From: Actinomadura meyerae
Lineage (GTDB): Bacteria; Actinomycetota; Actinomycetes; Streptosporangiales; Streptosporangiaceae
DNA: 64,000 bases
Assembly (NCBI RefSeq): GCF_900188445.1
Contig: NZ_FZOR01000006.1
Location: 186,001 to 250,000 of the forward strand
Direction: 5' to 3'
Each line of letters begins with the position of its first letter. Within the stretch, counting starts at the first letter, position 1. Of this stretch, positions 29,570 through 39,456 are shown one piece after another. The notes beneath the pieces were generated by a model, which did no database searches, had not been told where the DNA came from, and worked only from the letters and a program-made list of their open reading frames with translations. Both the position numbers and the translations under genes were made by a program.

Positions 29570-30571
29570 ATGACGAAATCGCCGCGCCGCCTCAAGGAGC
29601 AGGTCCGGGACACGGTGGGCGAGCAGGTTCGCGATCTCCCGCTGCACGCCGTCCGCCTGGCCATGTTCGGCGTCGGCCGGGCCCTGCTGCTCGGCGACCG
29701 GGTCACCAGGGACTACAAGGAGATCACCCAGGGCGGCGGCGTGAAGCCGGTGCTCGGGCGGCTGCGCGACGACGTGCAGGGCACGGCCGAGAAGGTCGTC
29801 GAGCGCGTCGTCGAGCGGGTGCGCGGCGAGGAGCCGGAGCCCGAGCCCGAGCCGGTCCGCCGCACCCGGCCCGCGGGGCGGACGGCCGCCGCGCGCTCCG
29901 CCGGGGGCGCGCGCACCGCCGGCGCGGAGATCTCCGTCGGCAAGCCCGGCGCCGCGACCAAGCCCGAGCCCGGGCCCGAGGCCGCGTCCGACGCCGAAGC
30001 CGAGCCGGCTTCCCGGACGGGCACCCGGCACCGGCCGAAGCACGCCCGTCCGGGCCCGCCGCCGAAGCCCGCGAAGCCCGGCGCGCTGGGCCGGCGGCAC
30101 GCCAAGTCCGTGGAGGCGGAGGGGTCCGTGGAGGCGGAGGGCGGGCAGGCGCCCATCGCGAAGCCGGCCCCGTCGCCCGAGCCCGCCGAGCCGAAGCCCG
30201 AGCCCGCGCCGCAGGCCAAGCCCGCGCCGAGCCCGGAACCCGCCGAGCCCGCACCGGAGCCGGCCGCCGCGGAGGCGCCCGCGGAGGCGTCGGACGAGGC
30301 GACCGCCGAAGCGGTCGCCGAGGACGGCAAGGCGTTCGAGCCGAAGCCGGAGACCAAGCCCGCCGCCCCGGCGGAGGCGAAGAAGATCGCCGCGGACCTG
30401 CCCGTGCCGGACTACGACTCCGCCACGCTGCCGCAGCTGCGCGCGCGCCTGCGCGGCCTGACGGTGGAGCAGGTGAAGCTGCTGCGCGAGTACGAGCGCC
30501 AGCACGCCGGCCGCGAGGACATCATCCGCATGTACGAGCGCCGCATCGCCAAGCTCAACGGCCTCAACTGA
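29570..30571 (+). CDS. Lipid-droplet-associated-type protein
   Basis: A 333-residue protein with a conserved N-terminal amphipathic region ([20 protein letters not shown], then [19 protein letters not shown]; residues 2-80). A long, low-complexity Glu/Pro/Ala/Lys-rich middle (about 85-280) and a conserved C-terminal helical segment ([21 protein letters not shown], then [20 protein letters not shown]) follow. The layout and place next to ispH/xseA match Rv1109c-like proteins described as lipid-droplet associated (family recognition from memory). ATG 29570 has GAGGAAG just upstream. Confidence 0.7.
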   Translation: MTKSPRRLKEQVRDTVGEQVRDLPLHAVRLAMFGVGRALLLGDRVTRDYKEITQGGGVKPVLGRLRDDVQGTAEKVVERVVERVRGEEPEPEPEPVRRTRPAGRTAAARSAGGARTAGAEISVGKPGAATKPEPGPEAASDAEAEPASRTGTRHRPKHARPGPPPKPAKPGALGRRHAKSVEAEGSVEAEGGQAPIAKPAPSPEPAEPKPEPAPQAKPAPSPEPAEPAPEPAAAEAPAEASDEATAEAVAEDGKAFEPKPETKPAAPAEAKKIAADLPVPDYDSATLPQLRARLRGLTVEQVKLLREYERQHAGREDIIRMYERRIAKLNGLN

Positions 30572-30608
30572 CGTCCGCTACGGCGGACGAGCGCAACGAC
30601 GCGACGTG

Positions 30609-30638
30609 ACGAGCCCCCGGGCCTGCCCGGGGGCTCGT
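30609..30638. terminator. Hairpin terminator between convergent genes
   Basis: A perfect 14-bp inverted repeat (30609-30622 with 30625-30638), with a minimal loop, lies between the lipid-droplet-type gene and the convergent marR gene. There is no T-run. Confidence 0.7.
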
Positions 30639-30645
30639 CGGCGTC

Positions 30646-31071
30646 TCAGGGGCCGCTGAAGAGCTTCTCCAGGGCGGGCAGGGCGGCGGCGATCCGCGCG
30701 CGCTCATCGTCCGACAGGTGCGCGAGACGGCCGGTGAGGAAGGACAGCCGCCGCTCCCGCCCGGCGGCCAGCCGCTCCCGGCCCGCCCCGGTGAGCCGCG
30801 CGGTGACGACGCGGGCGTCGGCGCCGTCCCGGCCGCGCGCGACGAGTCCGTCCCGCTCCAGCCGGTTGATCTGGGCGGTCATGGTCGGCAGCCGGACGCC
30901 GTGCTCGGCGGCGAGCTCGGTCATCCGCCGCGGGCCGTGCTCCAGGGAGCCCAGCACGGACAGCTGCTGGCCGGTGACCGGCTGGTCGGCGGCGGCCTGC
31001 CGCAGCATCAGCACGACGTGGCGCAGGCGCAGGTTGAGCTGCTCGGCGAGCTCGCGGTCGGATGCGGTCAC
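30646..31071 (-). CDS. MarR-family transcriptional regulator
   Basis: A 141-residue winged-helix repressor. It has the MarR pattern ELAEQLNLRLRHVVLML, LSVLGSLEHGPRRMTELAAEHGVRLPTMTAQINRLERDGLVARG, then DARVVTARLTGAGRE. It is divergent from xseA with a 40-base gap, so its operator may overlap the xseA promoter. Its ligand is unknown. Confidence 0.92.
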   Translation of the reverse strand: MTASDRELAEQLNLRLRHVVLMLRQAAADQPVTGQQLSVLGSLEHGPRRMTELAAEHGVRLPTMTAQINRLERDGLVARGRDGADARVVTARLTGAGRERLAAGRERRLSFLTGRLAHLSDDERARIAAALPALEKLFSGP

Positions 31072-31111
31072 GGATCACTCTCCTCGGGGTCGTAGTCAGT
31101 AGTGTTCCTGC

Positions 31112-32326
31112 ATGGCGATGGAGACCACGGCCGAATCCCCGGTTCCGGTGCGGACGGTCCTGCAGGCGGTGAGCGGCTGGATCGGCCGGCTCGGCCGGAT
31201 CTGGGTCGAGGGCCAGATCACCGACCTCAACGCCCGCGGTGGAACGGTGTACCTGACGCTCCGCGACCCGGTGGCGAACATGTCGGTGCGCGTCGTCGGG
31301 CCCCGCGCCGTGGTCGAGGCCGCCGGCCCGGCGGTGACCGACGGCGCCCGCGTCGTGGTGCACGCCAAGCCGGACTTCTGGATCAACCGGGGGACGTTCT
31401 CGCTCAGCGTGCTGGAGATCCGGCCGGTCGGCGTCGGCGAGCTGCTGGCCCGGCTGGAGCGGCTGAAGCAGGTGCTTTCGTCCGAGGGGCTGTTCCGGCC
31501 GGAGCGCAAGCGCCCGCTGCCGTTCCTGCCGGGGAAGATCGGGCTGATCTGCGGGCGCGACTCCGACGCCGAGCACGACGTCCTGCAGAACGCCCGGCGG
31601 CGCTGGCCGGCGGTCGCGTTCCGGGTGGAGAACACCGCGGTGCAGGGCTCGTACGCGGTCGGCGAGGTGATGGAGGCGCTGCGGGCGCTGGACGCCGATC
31701 CCGAGATCGATGTGATCATCATCGCGCGGGGCGGCGGCGCGATGGAAGACCTGCTGCCGTTCTCCGACGAGGCGCTGGTGCGCGCGGTGTCGGCGGCGCG
31801 CACCCCGGTGGTCAGCGCGATCGGCCACGAGCAGGACTCCCCGATCCTGGACCTGGTCGCGGACGTGCGGGCCTCGACGCCGACGGACGCGGCGAAGAAG
31901 GCCGTCCCGGACGTCCGGGAGCAGCTCCAGCTCGTGCGGCAGCTTCGCGACCGGGGCCGGCGCTGCCTGTCGGGGGCCGTGGAGCGGGAGCTGGCGTGGC
32001 TGCGTGCGGTGCGGTCGCGGCCCGCGCTGGCCGACCCGGTGCGCGAGATCGAGCGCCAGTCCGAGCAGGTCGCGGCGCTGCGGGACCGTGCGCGCCGGTG
32101 CCTGTCCGGGGCGCTGGACCGGGCCGGGGACGAGCTGTCGCACACGCGCGCGCGGCTGCTGGCCCTCTCCCCCGCCGCGACGCTGGAGCGCGGCTACGCG
32201 ATCGTCCAGCGCGACGACGGGGCGGTGGTACGGGAGGCGGCGGCGGTCAAGGACGGCGAGGCGCTGCACGTCCGGCTGTCCGACGGGCGCCTCGGGGTGA
32301 CCGTGACCGACCGCGAGGGGTCTTAA
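31112..32326 (+). CDS. xseA: Exodeoxyribonuclease VII large subunit
   Basis: A 404-residue subunit of the single-strand-specific exonuclease that works with XseB in mismatch and damage repair. It has an N-terminal OB fold ([25 protein letters not shown]) and the catalytic core ([68 protein letters not shown]-type motif, [14 protein letters not shown]). It ends with a coiled coil and a short C-terminal segment ([18 protein letters not shown]). xseB follows immediately. Confidence 0.97.
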   Translation: MAMETTAESPVPVRTVLQAVSGWIGRLGRIWVEGQITDLNARGGTVYLTLRDPVANMSVRVVGPRAVVEAAGPAVTDGARVVVHAKPDFWINRGTFSLSVLEIRPVGVGELLARLERLKQVLSSEGLFRPERKRPLPFLPGKIGLICGRDSDAEHDVLQNARRRWPAVAFRVENTAVQGSYAVGEVMEALRALDADPEIDVIIIARGGGAMEDLLPFSDEALVRAVSAARTPVVSAIGHEQDSPILDLVADVRASTPTDAAKKAVPDVREQLQLVRQLRDRGRRCLSGAVERELAWLRAVRSRPALADPVREIERQSEQVAALRDRARRCLSGALDRAGDELSHTRARLLALSPAATLERGYAIVQRDDGAVVREAAAVKDGEALHVRLSDGRLGVTVTDREGS

Positions 32327-32327
32327 G

Positions 32328-32570
32328 GTGGGGCAGGTGGCGGACGACAAGGGGACGGCGGAGAAGCCGTCGTACGAGCAGGCACGGGACGAGCTGACCG
32401 AGGTCGTCAAGCGGCTAGAGGCGGGCGGGCTGACGCTGGAGGAGTCCCTCGCCCTCTGGGAGCGGGGCGAGCGGCTCGCCGCGGTCTGCGAGGAGTGGCT
32501 GGAGGGCGCCCGAGCGCGGCTGGCCGCAGCCCTCGACCGCCCGGACGACGGCGAGGGCGCCCCGTTCTGA
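32328..32570 (+). CDS. xseB: Exodeoxyribonuclease VII small subunit
   Basis: An 80-residue helical subunit with the family core SYEQARDELTEVVKRLEAGG, then LTLEESLALWERGERLAAVCEEWLEGARARL. It is coupled to xseA, with one base between stop and start. GTG 32328 is used; GTG 32337 (MADDK), with AAGGTGGGG upstream, is equally possible. Confidence 0.95.
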   Translation: MGQVADDKGTAEKPSYEQARDELTEVVKRLEAGGLTLEESLALWERGERLAAVCEEWLEGARARLAAALDRPDDGEGAPF

Positions 32571-32605
32571 GGCTCCGCCCCGGCGCGGGGCGGGGGCCTG
32601 GCGCG

Positions 32606-33415
32606 TCAGGAGGCGGGCGTCGGCGCCGTGGAGGGCGCCAGGTCCGCGCCGCCCTTGGCCTGCGGCTTGAGGGCCCCCGCGAGGACGGCCAGCTCCGCGT
32701 AGGAGGCGGTGCCGGTCACGACGACGCTGCTGCCGTCCGGCAGGGTGCGGGCGAGGGAGTTCGCCTTCTTGTCCTTGCGGTGGTACTTCGTCCAGGTGAC
32801 GCCGCCCACCTGCTGCGTCCCGGTCGGCTTGCTGCTGTTGGTCATGCGCGGGACGTACTCGGATGCCTTCTCGTTGCTCTGCTCCAGCGCCGCGTACTCG
32901 TCGCTCGGCGTCACGAACCCGAGGTGCCACGCGACGGGCGTGTCACCGCCCGCGCCGAGGCCGGTCAGCCGGGAGCTGTTGGGGCGCCAGCCCGCGGGCA
33001 GCCCCTCGGGCGCGTGCACGGTGAAGGGCGCGTCGTTGCGCATCGCCCACAGCTGCGAGCTGTAGTCGACGGTCGGCAGGACCTCCTCGTCGCCGCGCGG
33101 CGCCACCGCGTAGACCGCCAGCACCAGGACCAGGCACGCGGCCATCGCCATCGCGAAGCCGCTGAGGCCGGTCGTGAGCCGCTTGTGGACGCCGGGGCTG
33201 ACCTCGACGACGGGACGCCCCGCCGGCGCGCGCCGCTCGTCCTGCTCGTCCTGGACGCCCTGCTCCGCCGGAGCCGCGGCCTCGGCGGGCGCCGCCTCCG
33301 GTGCGGCCTCGGACACGGTCTCCGCCGCGGTCTGGGATGCGGTGTCCGACACGGCCTGGGACGCGGTCTCGGACGCGGCGGGAGCGGGGGACGGGGACGG
33401 GGTCTTGTCGGTCAC
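32606..33415 (-). CDS. DUF4245 membrane-anchored protein
   Basis: A 269-residue protein: a Pro/Ser/Ala/Glu-rich N-terminus, one transmembrane helix (about 85-105, AMAMAACLVLVLAVYAVAP) and an extracytoplasmic domain. The latter carries DUF4245 features: WAMRNDAPFTVHAPEGLPAGW, WHLGFVTPSDEYAAL, VGGVTWTKYHRKDKKANSL and VVVTGTASYAELAVLAGAL. Function is unknown; the family is actinobacterial and located beside glpX/xseB (Rv1100 in my memory). GTG 33415 is the chosen start. A hairpin at 32575-32593 separates it from xseB. Confidence 0.85.
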   Translation of the reverse strand: MTDKTPSPSPAPAASETASQAVSDTASQTAAETVSEAAPEAAPAEAAAPAEQGVQDEQDERRAPAGRPVVEVSPGVHKRLTTGLSGFAMAMAACLVLVLAVYAVAPRGDEEVLPTVDYSSQLWAMRNDAPFTVHAPEGLPAGWRPNSSRLTGLGAGGDTPVAWHLGFVTPSDEYAALEQSNEKASEYVPRMTNSSKPTGTQQVGGVTWTKYHRKDKKANSLARTLPDGSSVVVTGTASYAELAVLAGALKPQAKGGADLAPSTAPTPAS

Positions 33416-33435
33416 CCCTCCAGGATCCCCCACGC

Positions 33436-34101
33436 TCAGCGCTGCTCGGTACCGGGGTTGCGTATCGTGCCGACGATGCCCATGATCTCGTCGGCGAGGC
33501 GGCGGGCGGCGGCCTCGTCGTCCAGCAGCGAGATCTCGGACACGGCGCCCGCCATCGCGCCGGTCAGCACGGTGACGAGGGCCTCGTCCACGCCGCCGTC
33601 GGCGGTGTGGAACAGCGCGGCGTTGCGCCGCGCCCACTTGGTGAGCCGCTGGCGCATGACGCGGTCGAACCCGGGCGGGCCGTCGCCGGAGATGAAGAGC
33701 CGGGCGACGTCGCGCTCGTCGAGGCAGCCGCTCAGGTAGGCGCCCGCGCCGGCGATGAACAGCCGCATGGGGTCGGTCTCGCCCGCCTCCCGGACGGCGT
33801 TGATCGCCTCGCGGGTGCGCTCCTGCTGGCGGCCCTGGAAGTCCTCGAACAGCGTGAGGTACAGGTCCGCCTTGCCGTTGAAGTGGTGGTACAGGCTCCC
33901 GACGCTGGCCCCGGCCTTGGCGACGATGTCGGTCACCGCGGCCTGGGCGAAGCCCGACGCACAGAAGACGTCCCTCGCCGCGGCCAGCAGGGCGCCGCGG
34001 GTGGCGGCGCCGCGGTCGGAGGTCCGCGCGGGGGTCTCGGCGGACCGCGCGCCCCCGCCGCGGGCCGCCTCGCCGGACGAGACGTCGATGTCGCTGCTCA
34101 T
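33436..34101 (-). CDS. TetR-family transcriptional regulator
   Basis: A 221-residue repressor. After a Gly/Arg-rich leader, the TetR helix-turn-helix is at about 35-75 (ALLAAARDVFCASGFAQAAV, then TDIVAKAGASVGSLYHHF). The ligand domain contains YLTLFEDFQGRQQERT and LFISGDGPPGFDRVMRQRL. ATG 34101 (MSSDIDV) is preferred over earlier in-frame starts for family length. It is divergent from glpX with a 194-base gap; its target is not known. Confidence 0.9.
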   Translation of the reverse strand: MSSDIDVSSGEAARGGGARSAETPARTSDRGAATRGALLAAARDVFCASGFAQAAVTDIVAKAGASVGSLYHHFNGKADLYLTLFEDFQGRQQERTREAINAVREAGETDPMRLFIAGAGAYLSGCLDERDVARLFISGDGPPGFDRVMRQRLTKWARRNAALFHTADGGVDEALVTVLTGAMAGAVSEISLLDDEAAARRLADEIMGIVGTIRNPGTEQR

Positions 34102-34295
34102 GACGCCTGAGATTACGCCCTCTCCCATGGGGAAACGATCCCTTGCCCGCGGGACCGTCAAATACCGGTGCCGCCGGGGGTCGGTACCACGGGTGCCGGT
34201 ACGCTCCGTTTCCCGGCTGGTCTGGTCCAATTTGTGGCCCGCCGTCCGGTCACCGGAGAATCCGAGGCACCACCGAACGAAGGGGCTGCCCCGTC

Positions 34296-35330
34296 ATGTC
34301 CGATGAGACCACCGTTAGCTCTCCGCTCACGACCGAGCCGTCCGCGCCCGACCGGAACCTGGCGATGGAGCTGGTCAGGGTGACCGAGGCCGCCGCGATG
34401 GCCGCCGCCCGCTGGGTCGGCCGGGGGGACAAGAACGGCGCCGACGGGGCCGCCGTGAACGCCATGCGCCAGCTGATCAACACCGTGTCGATGCGGGGTG
34501 TCGTCGTGATCGGCGAGGGCGAGAAGGACCAGGCGCCGATGCTGTTCAACGGCGAGGAGGTCGGCGACGGCTCCGGCGCCGAGTGCGACGTCGCGGTCGA
34601 CCCGGTGGACGGCACGCGGCTGACCGCGCTCGGCATGAACAACGCGATCGCGGTGCTGTCGGTGGCGCCGCGCGGGTCGATGTTCGACCCGTCCGCGGTG
34701 TTCTACATGGAGAAGCTGGTGACGGGCCCGGAGGCGGCGGACGCCGTCGACATCGAGCGCCCGATCGCCGACAACATCCGCGCGATCGCCCGCGCGAAGG
34801 GCTCCTCCCCCAACGACGTGACCGTCTGCATCCTGGACCGGCCGCGGCACGAGGGCATCGTGAAGGAGGTCCGCGAGGCCGGCGCGCGGATCAAGTTCAT
34901 CCTGGACGGCGACGTCGCCGGCGCGATCATGGCGTCCCGGCCGGGTACCGGCGTCGACCTGCTGCTCGGCATCGGCGGTACCCCGGAGGGCATCATCGCG
35001 GCGTGCGCGATCAAGGCGCTGGGCGGGGTGATCCAGGGTCGGCTGTGGCCGCAGGACGAGGCGGAGAAGCGGAAGGCGGAGGACGCCGGGCACGACCTCG
35101 GCCGGGTGCTGACCACCGACGACCTGGTGACGTCCGACGACGTGTTCTTCGCGGCCACCGGCATCACCGACGGGGAGCTGGTCGACGGCGTCCGCTACAG
35201 CAAGGGCACCGCGGTGACGCACTCGCTGGTGATGCGCTCGCGCAGCGGGACGATCCGGACGATCTCCAGCGAGCACCACCTCGCCAAGCTCCGCGCCTAC
35301 AGCGCGATCAACTTCGACACCGCGGTCTGA
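34296..35330 (+). CDS. glpX: Fructose-1,6-bisphosphatase, class II
   Basis: A 344-residue gluconeogenic enzyme that hydrolyses fructose-1,6-bisphosphate to fructose-6-phosphate with a metal ion. Family motifs are [48 protein letters not shown] and [14 protein letters not shown] 34296 follows AAGGGG by nine bases. In actinobacteria this is usually the main FBPase, and its neighbourhood with DUF4245 and fumarase is conserved. Confidence 0.97.
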   Translation: MSDETTVSSPLTTEPSAPDRNLAMELVRVTEAAAMAAARWVGRGDKNGADGAAVNAMRQLINTVSMRGVVVIGEGEKDQAPMLFNGEEVGDGSGAECDVAVDPVDGTRLTALGMNNAIAVLSVAPRGSMFDPSAVFYMEKLVTGPEAADAVDIERPIADNIRAIARAKGSSPNDVTVCILDRPRHEGIVKEVREAGARIKFILDGDVAGAIMASRPGTGVDLLLGIGGTPEGIIAACAIKALGGVIQGRLWPQDEAEKRKAEDAGHDLGRVLTTDDLVTSDDVFFAATGITDGELVDGVRYSKGTAVTHSLVMRSRSGTIRTISSEHHLAKLRAYSAINFDTAV

Positions 35331-35356
35331 ACCGGCCGGCGGCGCGCGGCGCGGCG

Positions 35357-35971
35357 CTACGCGCGGCGGCCGCGGCCCAGGCGGTCGCGGACGCGGGTGC
35401 GCAGCGACCGCTTCGGCGCGCGGGCGCGCACCGAGCCGAAGATCATGGTGCCGCCGACCTCGACGGTGGGCCCGTCCTGCGCGGGACGGGCCCGCAGGTC
35501 GCGGGTGCTGAGGATGGTGCGGCCGGTGACGTGGACCCGGACGCCCTCGGGGACGAGGAGCCGGATCCGGCCGCCGAGCACCAGCGGGTCGACCACGATG
35601 TGGCGGCGCTGCAGGACGGCCTCGCGCAGGTCGAGCTCGACCGTCCCGAACAGGGCCAGGACGGGCAGCTTGACGGGCACGACCCAGCGGCCCTCGCGGC
35701 GGATGCGGCCGAAGAAGACGGTGACCGGGCGGTCGTCCACGAGGATGGGCTGCGCCTCCTCGGGGCCGAGGTCCTCGGTGAGGCCGGTCAGCTCGCCGAG
35801 GGTGCGGGCGGCGTAGGCGCGGGCGGTGCGCTCGGAGTGCTCCGCCATGCTGAGCCGCCCGTCGGCGACCGCCTCGCCGAGGACGGCGACGACGCGTTCC
35901 CGGTCGGCGTCGGACGCGCGCAGGTCGCGCACGCTGGTGGCCTTCGCGGCCGGGCGCTGGGGAACGTCCAC
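35357..35971 (-). CDS. DUF1707 / LiaF-like (cell-wall-active antibiotics response) protein
   Basis: A 204-residue protein. Residues 15-65 form the DUF1707 SHOCT-like domain (LRASDADRERVVAVLGEAVA, then DGRLSMAEHSERTARAYAARTLGEL). Residues 75-190 are a LiaF C-terminal beta-helix-like domain (FFGRIRREGRWVVPVKLPVL, then GTVELDLREAVLQRRHIVVD and GGTMIFGSVR). There are no transmembrane helices, unlike most LiaF proteins. Role is presumed in envelope-stress sensing. The start (GTG 35971) has a weak ribosome site. Confidence 0.85.
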   Translation of the reverse strand: MDVPQRPAAKATSVRDLRASDADRERVVAVLGEAVADGRLSMAEHSERTARAYAARTLGELTGLTEDLGPEEAQPILVDDRPVTVFFGRIRREGRWVVPVKLPVLALFGTVELDLREAVLQRRHIVVDPLVLGGRIRLLVPEGVRVHVTGRTILSTRDLRARPAQDGPTVEVGGTMIFGSVRARAPKRSLRTRVRDRLGRGRRA

Positions 35972-36052
35972 ACCTAGAAGATTAACCGCCGTCCGGCGGG
36001 CCACCGGAAAACAGGTGGGGATGTGTCCGGCCCTGTCCGTACTGTGAGGGGT

Positions 36053-37006
36053 ATGACCTTGCAACGTGCCCAGCCCGCCGCTGCCCGGGACGGGGCCGGA
36101 GGGGCGGCGATCAGCCTGCGCGGCGTCGTGAAGCGGTTCGGCGACTTCACGGCCGTGGACGGGCTGGACCTGGAGGTCCCCTCGGGGGTCTGCCTGGGGC
36201 TGCTGGGCCCGAACGGCGCCGGGAAGTCCACCACGATGAAGATGCTGACCGCGCAGGCGATCGCCGACGAGGGCGGCATCGAGGTACTCGGCTTCAGCGT
36301 CCCGCGCGAGTCCAAGCGCGCGCGGGCCGTGATGGGGGTCGTCCCGCAGCAGGACAACCTCGACGAGGAGCTGACCGCCCGCGAGAACCTGGAGGTGTTC
36401 GCGCACCTGTACCGGGTGCCCCGCAAGGAGCGGCGCAAGGCGGTGGACGACGCGCTCGCGATCGCGCACCTGACCGAGCGGCAGGGCACGAAGGTGGACG
36501 ACCTGTCCGGCGGGATGCGGCGCCGGCTGCTGATCGCCCGCGGGCTGGTGCACCGGCCCGCCCTCGTCCTGCTGGACGAGCCGACCGTGGGCCTCGACCC
36601 GCAGGTGCGGGCCGAGCTCTGGGGGCTGATCGACGGGCTGCGCGCCGGCGGCACGACCGTGCTGATGTCCACGCACTACATCGAGGAGGCCGAGCGCCTC
36701 GCGGACGAGTGCGCGCTGATGTCGCACGGCAGGGTCATCGCGCGGGGCTCGCCGACCGATCTGGTGGCCGAGTACGCGGGCGACCGGGTGGTGGAGCACT
36801 ACGGCCCGCCGCACCGGCTGGCGGAGGTGGAGCGGCTGGCGCGGGCCGCGGGGCTGCCGACGCGCCGCACGGGCCCGTCGGTGTCGGTGCTGAAGGCGGA
36901 GACCATCCCGCCGTCGCTGGAGGACGAGCTGGGCCCGGACGGCGTCCGCCGCGCCGCCAGCCTGGAGGACGTGTTCGTGGTGCTGACCGGCGAACGGGTC
37001 GAGTAG
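36053..37006 (+). CDS. ABC transporter ATP-binding protein (DrrA/NodI-type)
   Basis: A 317-residue ATPase with Walker A GPNGAGKSTTMKML, Q-loop VVPQQDNLDEELTARENL, signature LSGGMRRRL, Walker B ALVLLDEPTVGLDPQ and H-loop MSTHYIEEAERL. A C-terminal DrrA-like extension ends EDVFVVLTG. ATG 36053 has GAGGGG directly upstream. It is paired with the ABC-2 permease eight bases downstream. Substrate is unknown; the pair resembles drug, lipid or nodulation-factor exporters. Confidence 0.93.
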   Translation: MTLQRAQPAAARDGAGGAAISLRGVVKRFGDFTAVDGLDLEVPSGVCLGLLGPNGAGKSTTMKMLTAQAIADEGGIEVLGFSVPRESKRARAVMGVVPQQDNLDEELTARENLEVFAHLYRVPRKERRKAVDDALAIAHLTERQGTKVDDLSGGMRRRLLIARGLVHRPALVLLDEPTVGLDPQVRAELWGLIDGLRAGGTTVLMSTHYIEEAERLADECALMSHGRVIARGSPTDLVAEYAGDRVVEHYGPPHRLAEVERLARAAGLPTRRTGPSVSVLKAETIPPSLEDELGPDGVRRAASLEDVFVVLTGERVE

Positions 37007-37014
37007 GAGGCGAC

Positions 37015-37815
37015 ATGACGGTGCAGGCGGAGGCGAAGGCGCCGCGGCTGCGGCGGTTCGAGTTCGCGCCGGTCCGCGGGATCTGGCGGCACGAGCTGGC
37101 GCTGTACAAGCGGTACTGGAAGTCGCAGTCGTTCGCGTCGATGGTGGAGCCGACGTTCTTCCTGCTGGCGTTCGGCTACGGGTTCGGGTCGATGGTCGCG
37201 GTCATCGGCGACTACCGGTACCTCGACTTCGTCGCGACCGGCGTCGTCGGGACGGCGGCGCTGTTCACGTCGGTGTTCCCGGGCATGTTCAACGGCTACA
37301 TCAGGCGGGTGTTCCAGCACACCTACGACGGGATGCTGGCCGCGCCGGTGGACGTCCACGAGCTGGTGACGGCCGAGGCGCTGTGGATCGCGGCGAAGTC
37401 GGCGGTGTACTCGTGCACGCCGCTCGTGGTGGCCCTGTTCTTCGGCCTGGACCCCTCGTTCGGCATGCTGCTGGTCCCGTTCATCACGTTCTTCACCGCC
37501 CTCGGCTTCGGCCTGTTCGGCATGTGGACGTCCTCGGTGGTGCCGTCGATCAACTCGTTCGACTACGTGATCACCGGCGTGGTGACCCCGCTGTTCCTGA
37601 TCGCCGGGACGTTCTTCCCCGTGGACGCGCTGCCCGGGTGGGCGCAGAACGCGTCGTACCTGAACCCGCTCTACCACTGCGTGGAGCTGGTCAGGGACGC
37701 GGTGTTCGGGCTGAGCCCGCTCGCCGACCTCGGGCATCTGGGGGCCCTGGTGGCGTTCGCGGCGCTGATGTGGGTCATCGCCGTCCGCGGGATGCGCCGG
37801 CGCCTGATCGACTGA
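37015..37815 (+). CDS. ABC-2 type transporter permease (NodJ/DrrB-like)
   Basis: A 266-residue membrane protein with about six helices and the ABC-2 layout: RGIWRHELALYKRYWKSQSF, then FATGVVGTAALFTSVFPGMF-type core, RVFQHTYDGMLAAPVDVHELV, and FPVDALPGWAQNASYLNPLYHCVELVRD. It is translated with the preceding ATPase; AGGAGG lies five bases before ATG 37015. Confidence 0.92.
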   Translation: MTVQAEAKAPRLRRFEFAPVRGIWRHELALYKRYWKSQSFASMVEPTFFLLAFGYGFGSMVAVIGDYRYLDFVATGVVGTAALFTSVFPGMFNGYIRRVFQHTYDGMLAAPVDVHELVTAEALWIAAKSAVYSCTPLVVALFFGLDPSFGMLLVPFITFFTALGFGLFGMWTSSVVPSINSFDYVITGVVTPLFLIAGTFFPVDALPGWAQNASYLNPLYHCVELVRDAVFGLSPLADLGHLGALVAFAALMWVIAVRGMRRRLID

Positions 37816-37899
37816 CCAGGTGATTGACCGACCCCGTACCCTGTCTCTACGCTGACGCGAATCTTATTCACGTTGTGCCTCGTAGAGAGGTCGGGCCGC

Positions 37900-39156
37900 A
37901 TGACCCAGGGCATCACCGTACGGGACCGCCAGGCCCGGTTCGCCGCGTACACGGCGTTCGCCGTCCAGGGGCTCTGCTTCGCCTCGCTGGTGACGCAGGT
38001 ACCGCAGATCCAGAAGTCCCACCACCTCAGCGACGCCACGCTGTCGCTGGTGCTGCTGATGGTGCCCCTGGTCGCCGGGGTCGGCAGCGTCGCGTCCGGC
38101 GCCCTGTTCCAGCGGTTCGGCAGCGGCCCGGTGCTGCGGGTCTCCCAGCCGGCCGTCGCGGTCGTCATCGCGCTGATCGGCCTCACCGCCGACAACGACG
38201 TCGCGCTGTACGCCGCGGTCGCCCTGTTCGGCCTGTTCGTCGGCGCGGTGGACGCCTCGATGAACGCCCAGGCCATCGCGGTCGAGCGCCGCTACGGGCT
38301 GAGCCTGATCACCGGCTTCTACGCGGTGTGGAGCGTCGCCGGCATCCTCGGCGGCCTCTGGGCTTCGCTCGCCAACAAGATCGACCTCCCGCTGTCCGCG
38401 TGCTTCGCGATCGCCGCCGCCGCGGGCATCGCCGGCTCCCTCGCGACCGGGCACCGCCTGTACCGCCGCGCGGAGGAGGGCGACGGGCCGACCGCCGAGG
38501 AGCTGAAGGCCGCCGGACGCAGCGTCCGGTGGCGCCCGATCCTCGTCGTCGGCGCCGCGATGGCGGTCGCCTACCTGGCCGACTCCGCGATCTCCAGCTA
38601 CGGCGCCAAGTACCTGGACGACGAGCTGTCCGCAAGCGACTGGGTGGCCCCGCTCGGCTACGTCGCCTACCAGATCACCATGGTCGTCAGCCGGGCCGTC
38701 GCCGACCTCGCCGTGCGCCGCTCGGGCGCGGTCCGGGTGGTGCGGATCGGCGGCCTGGTCGGCATCGTCGGCATGGCCGGGGTGGTCGCCGCGCCGAACG
38801 CGGGGGTCGCCATCGCCGCCTTCGCGCTCGCCGGGCTCGGCCTCAGTGTGATCGCCCCGGTGTCCTTCTCCGCCGCGGGCCGCGTCGACCCGACCGGCCT
38901 GGGCGTCGCGGTCGCCCGCGTGAACATCTTCAACTACGTGGGCTTCGTCCTGGGCGCCGCCGTAGTGGGCGCCATCGCCCCCCTGAGCGCAGACCACGGC
39001 CTACGCATAGCCTTCATCATCCCGACAGCCTTGATCCTGGTCGTCTTCGCCACAGCCAAAGGCTTCAACCCGGCTGTGCCAACCCAGGGGGGCGACGCCC
39101 TGGAACCCCCGTCACGAGCCGGTCGCTCCTCACACCACGGTGCCGGATCGCTGTGA
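37900..39156 (+). CDS. MFS transporter
   Basis: A 418-residue transporter with twelve hydrophobic segments, beginning RFAAYTAFAVQGLCFASLVTQ and containing GALFQRFGSGPVLR in the loop 2-3 position, typical of single-domain YfcJ/FucP-like permeases. Substrate is unknown. ATG 37900 follows GAGAGG. The last ~28 residues (after AKGFNPAVP) are hydrophilic and are encoded by a GC-rich sequence shared in part with another intergenic site at 53552, so the C-terminus may be a repeat-derived extension. Confidence 0.88.
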   Translation: MTQGITVRDRQARFAAYTAFAVQGLCFASLVTQVPQIQKSHHLSDATLSLVLLMVPLVAGVGSVASGALFQRFGSGPVLRVSQPAVAVVIALIGLTADNDVALYAAVALFGLFVGAVDASMNAQAIAVERRYGLSLITGFYAVWSVAGILGGLWASLANKIDLPLSACFAIAAAAGIAGSLATGHRLYRRAEEGDGPTAEELKAAGRSVRWRPILVVGAAMAVAYLADSAISSYGAKYLDDELSASDWVAPLGYVAYQITMVVSRAVADLAVRRSGAVRVVRIGGLVGIVGMAGVVAAPNAGVAIAAFALAGLGLSVIAPVSFSAAGRVDPTGLGVAVARVNIFNYVGFVLGAAVVGAIAPLSADHGLRIAFIIPTALILVVFATAKGFNPAVPTQGGDALEPPSRAGRSSHHGAGSL

Positions 39157-39196
39157 CCGTGCGGGCCTGCGGGGGTCGCCCCTGGGCTACCAGCAA

Positions 39197-39427
39197 TCAC
39201 ACATCTTCGAGGAGGCGTAGTGCCTTTTCGCCCTCCGCTTGGGCCTGTTCGGGGGTGAGGTCGGTCAGGGCTCGGCTGAGGGCCACTTCGGCGGCGTCGG
39301 CGGCGGCGCGGAGGGTGACCGCGTGCTCCTGTGCCCTTTCGAGGTCGCCCAGGCCGATGCAGTCGAAGGCCACCCGCGCATCGTGGCCGGCCATCTTCAG
39401 CTGCCGCGCGGCCTCATCCAGACTCAT
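39197..39427 (-). CDS. Small helical protein of unknown function
   Basis: A 76-residue acidic, alanine-rich, all-helical protein (SLDEAARQLKMAGHDARVAF, then AEVALSRALTDLTPEQAQAEGEKAL). No family is recognised. A strong AGGAGG six bases before ATG 39427 and a good coding pattern support expression. It lies between an MFS gene and a MocR regulator, both unrelated by sequence. Confidence 0.75.
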   Translation of the reverse strand: MSLDEAARQLKMAGHDARVAFDCIGLGDLERAQEHAVTLRAAADAAEVALSRALTDLTPEQAQAEGEKALRLLEDV

Positions 39428-39456
39428 GCAAACCTCCTACTCCAGGGATGTCGGTC

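Noticed and set aside
35357-36814. A 485-codon minus-strand frame continuing upstream of the DUF1707 gene
   Set aside because: The upstream part is antisense to the ABC ATPase; DUF1707 begins at the GTG at 35971.
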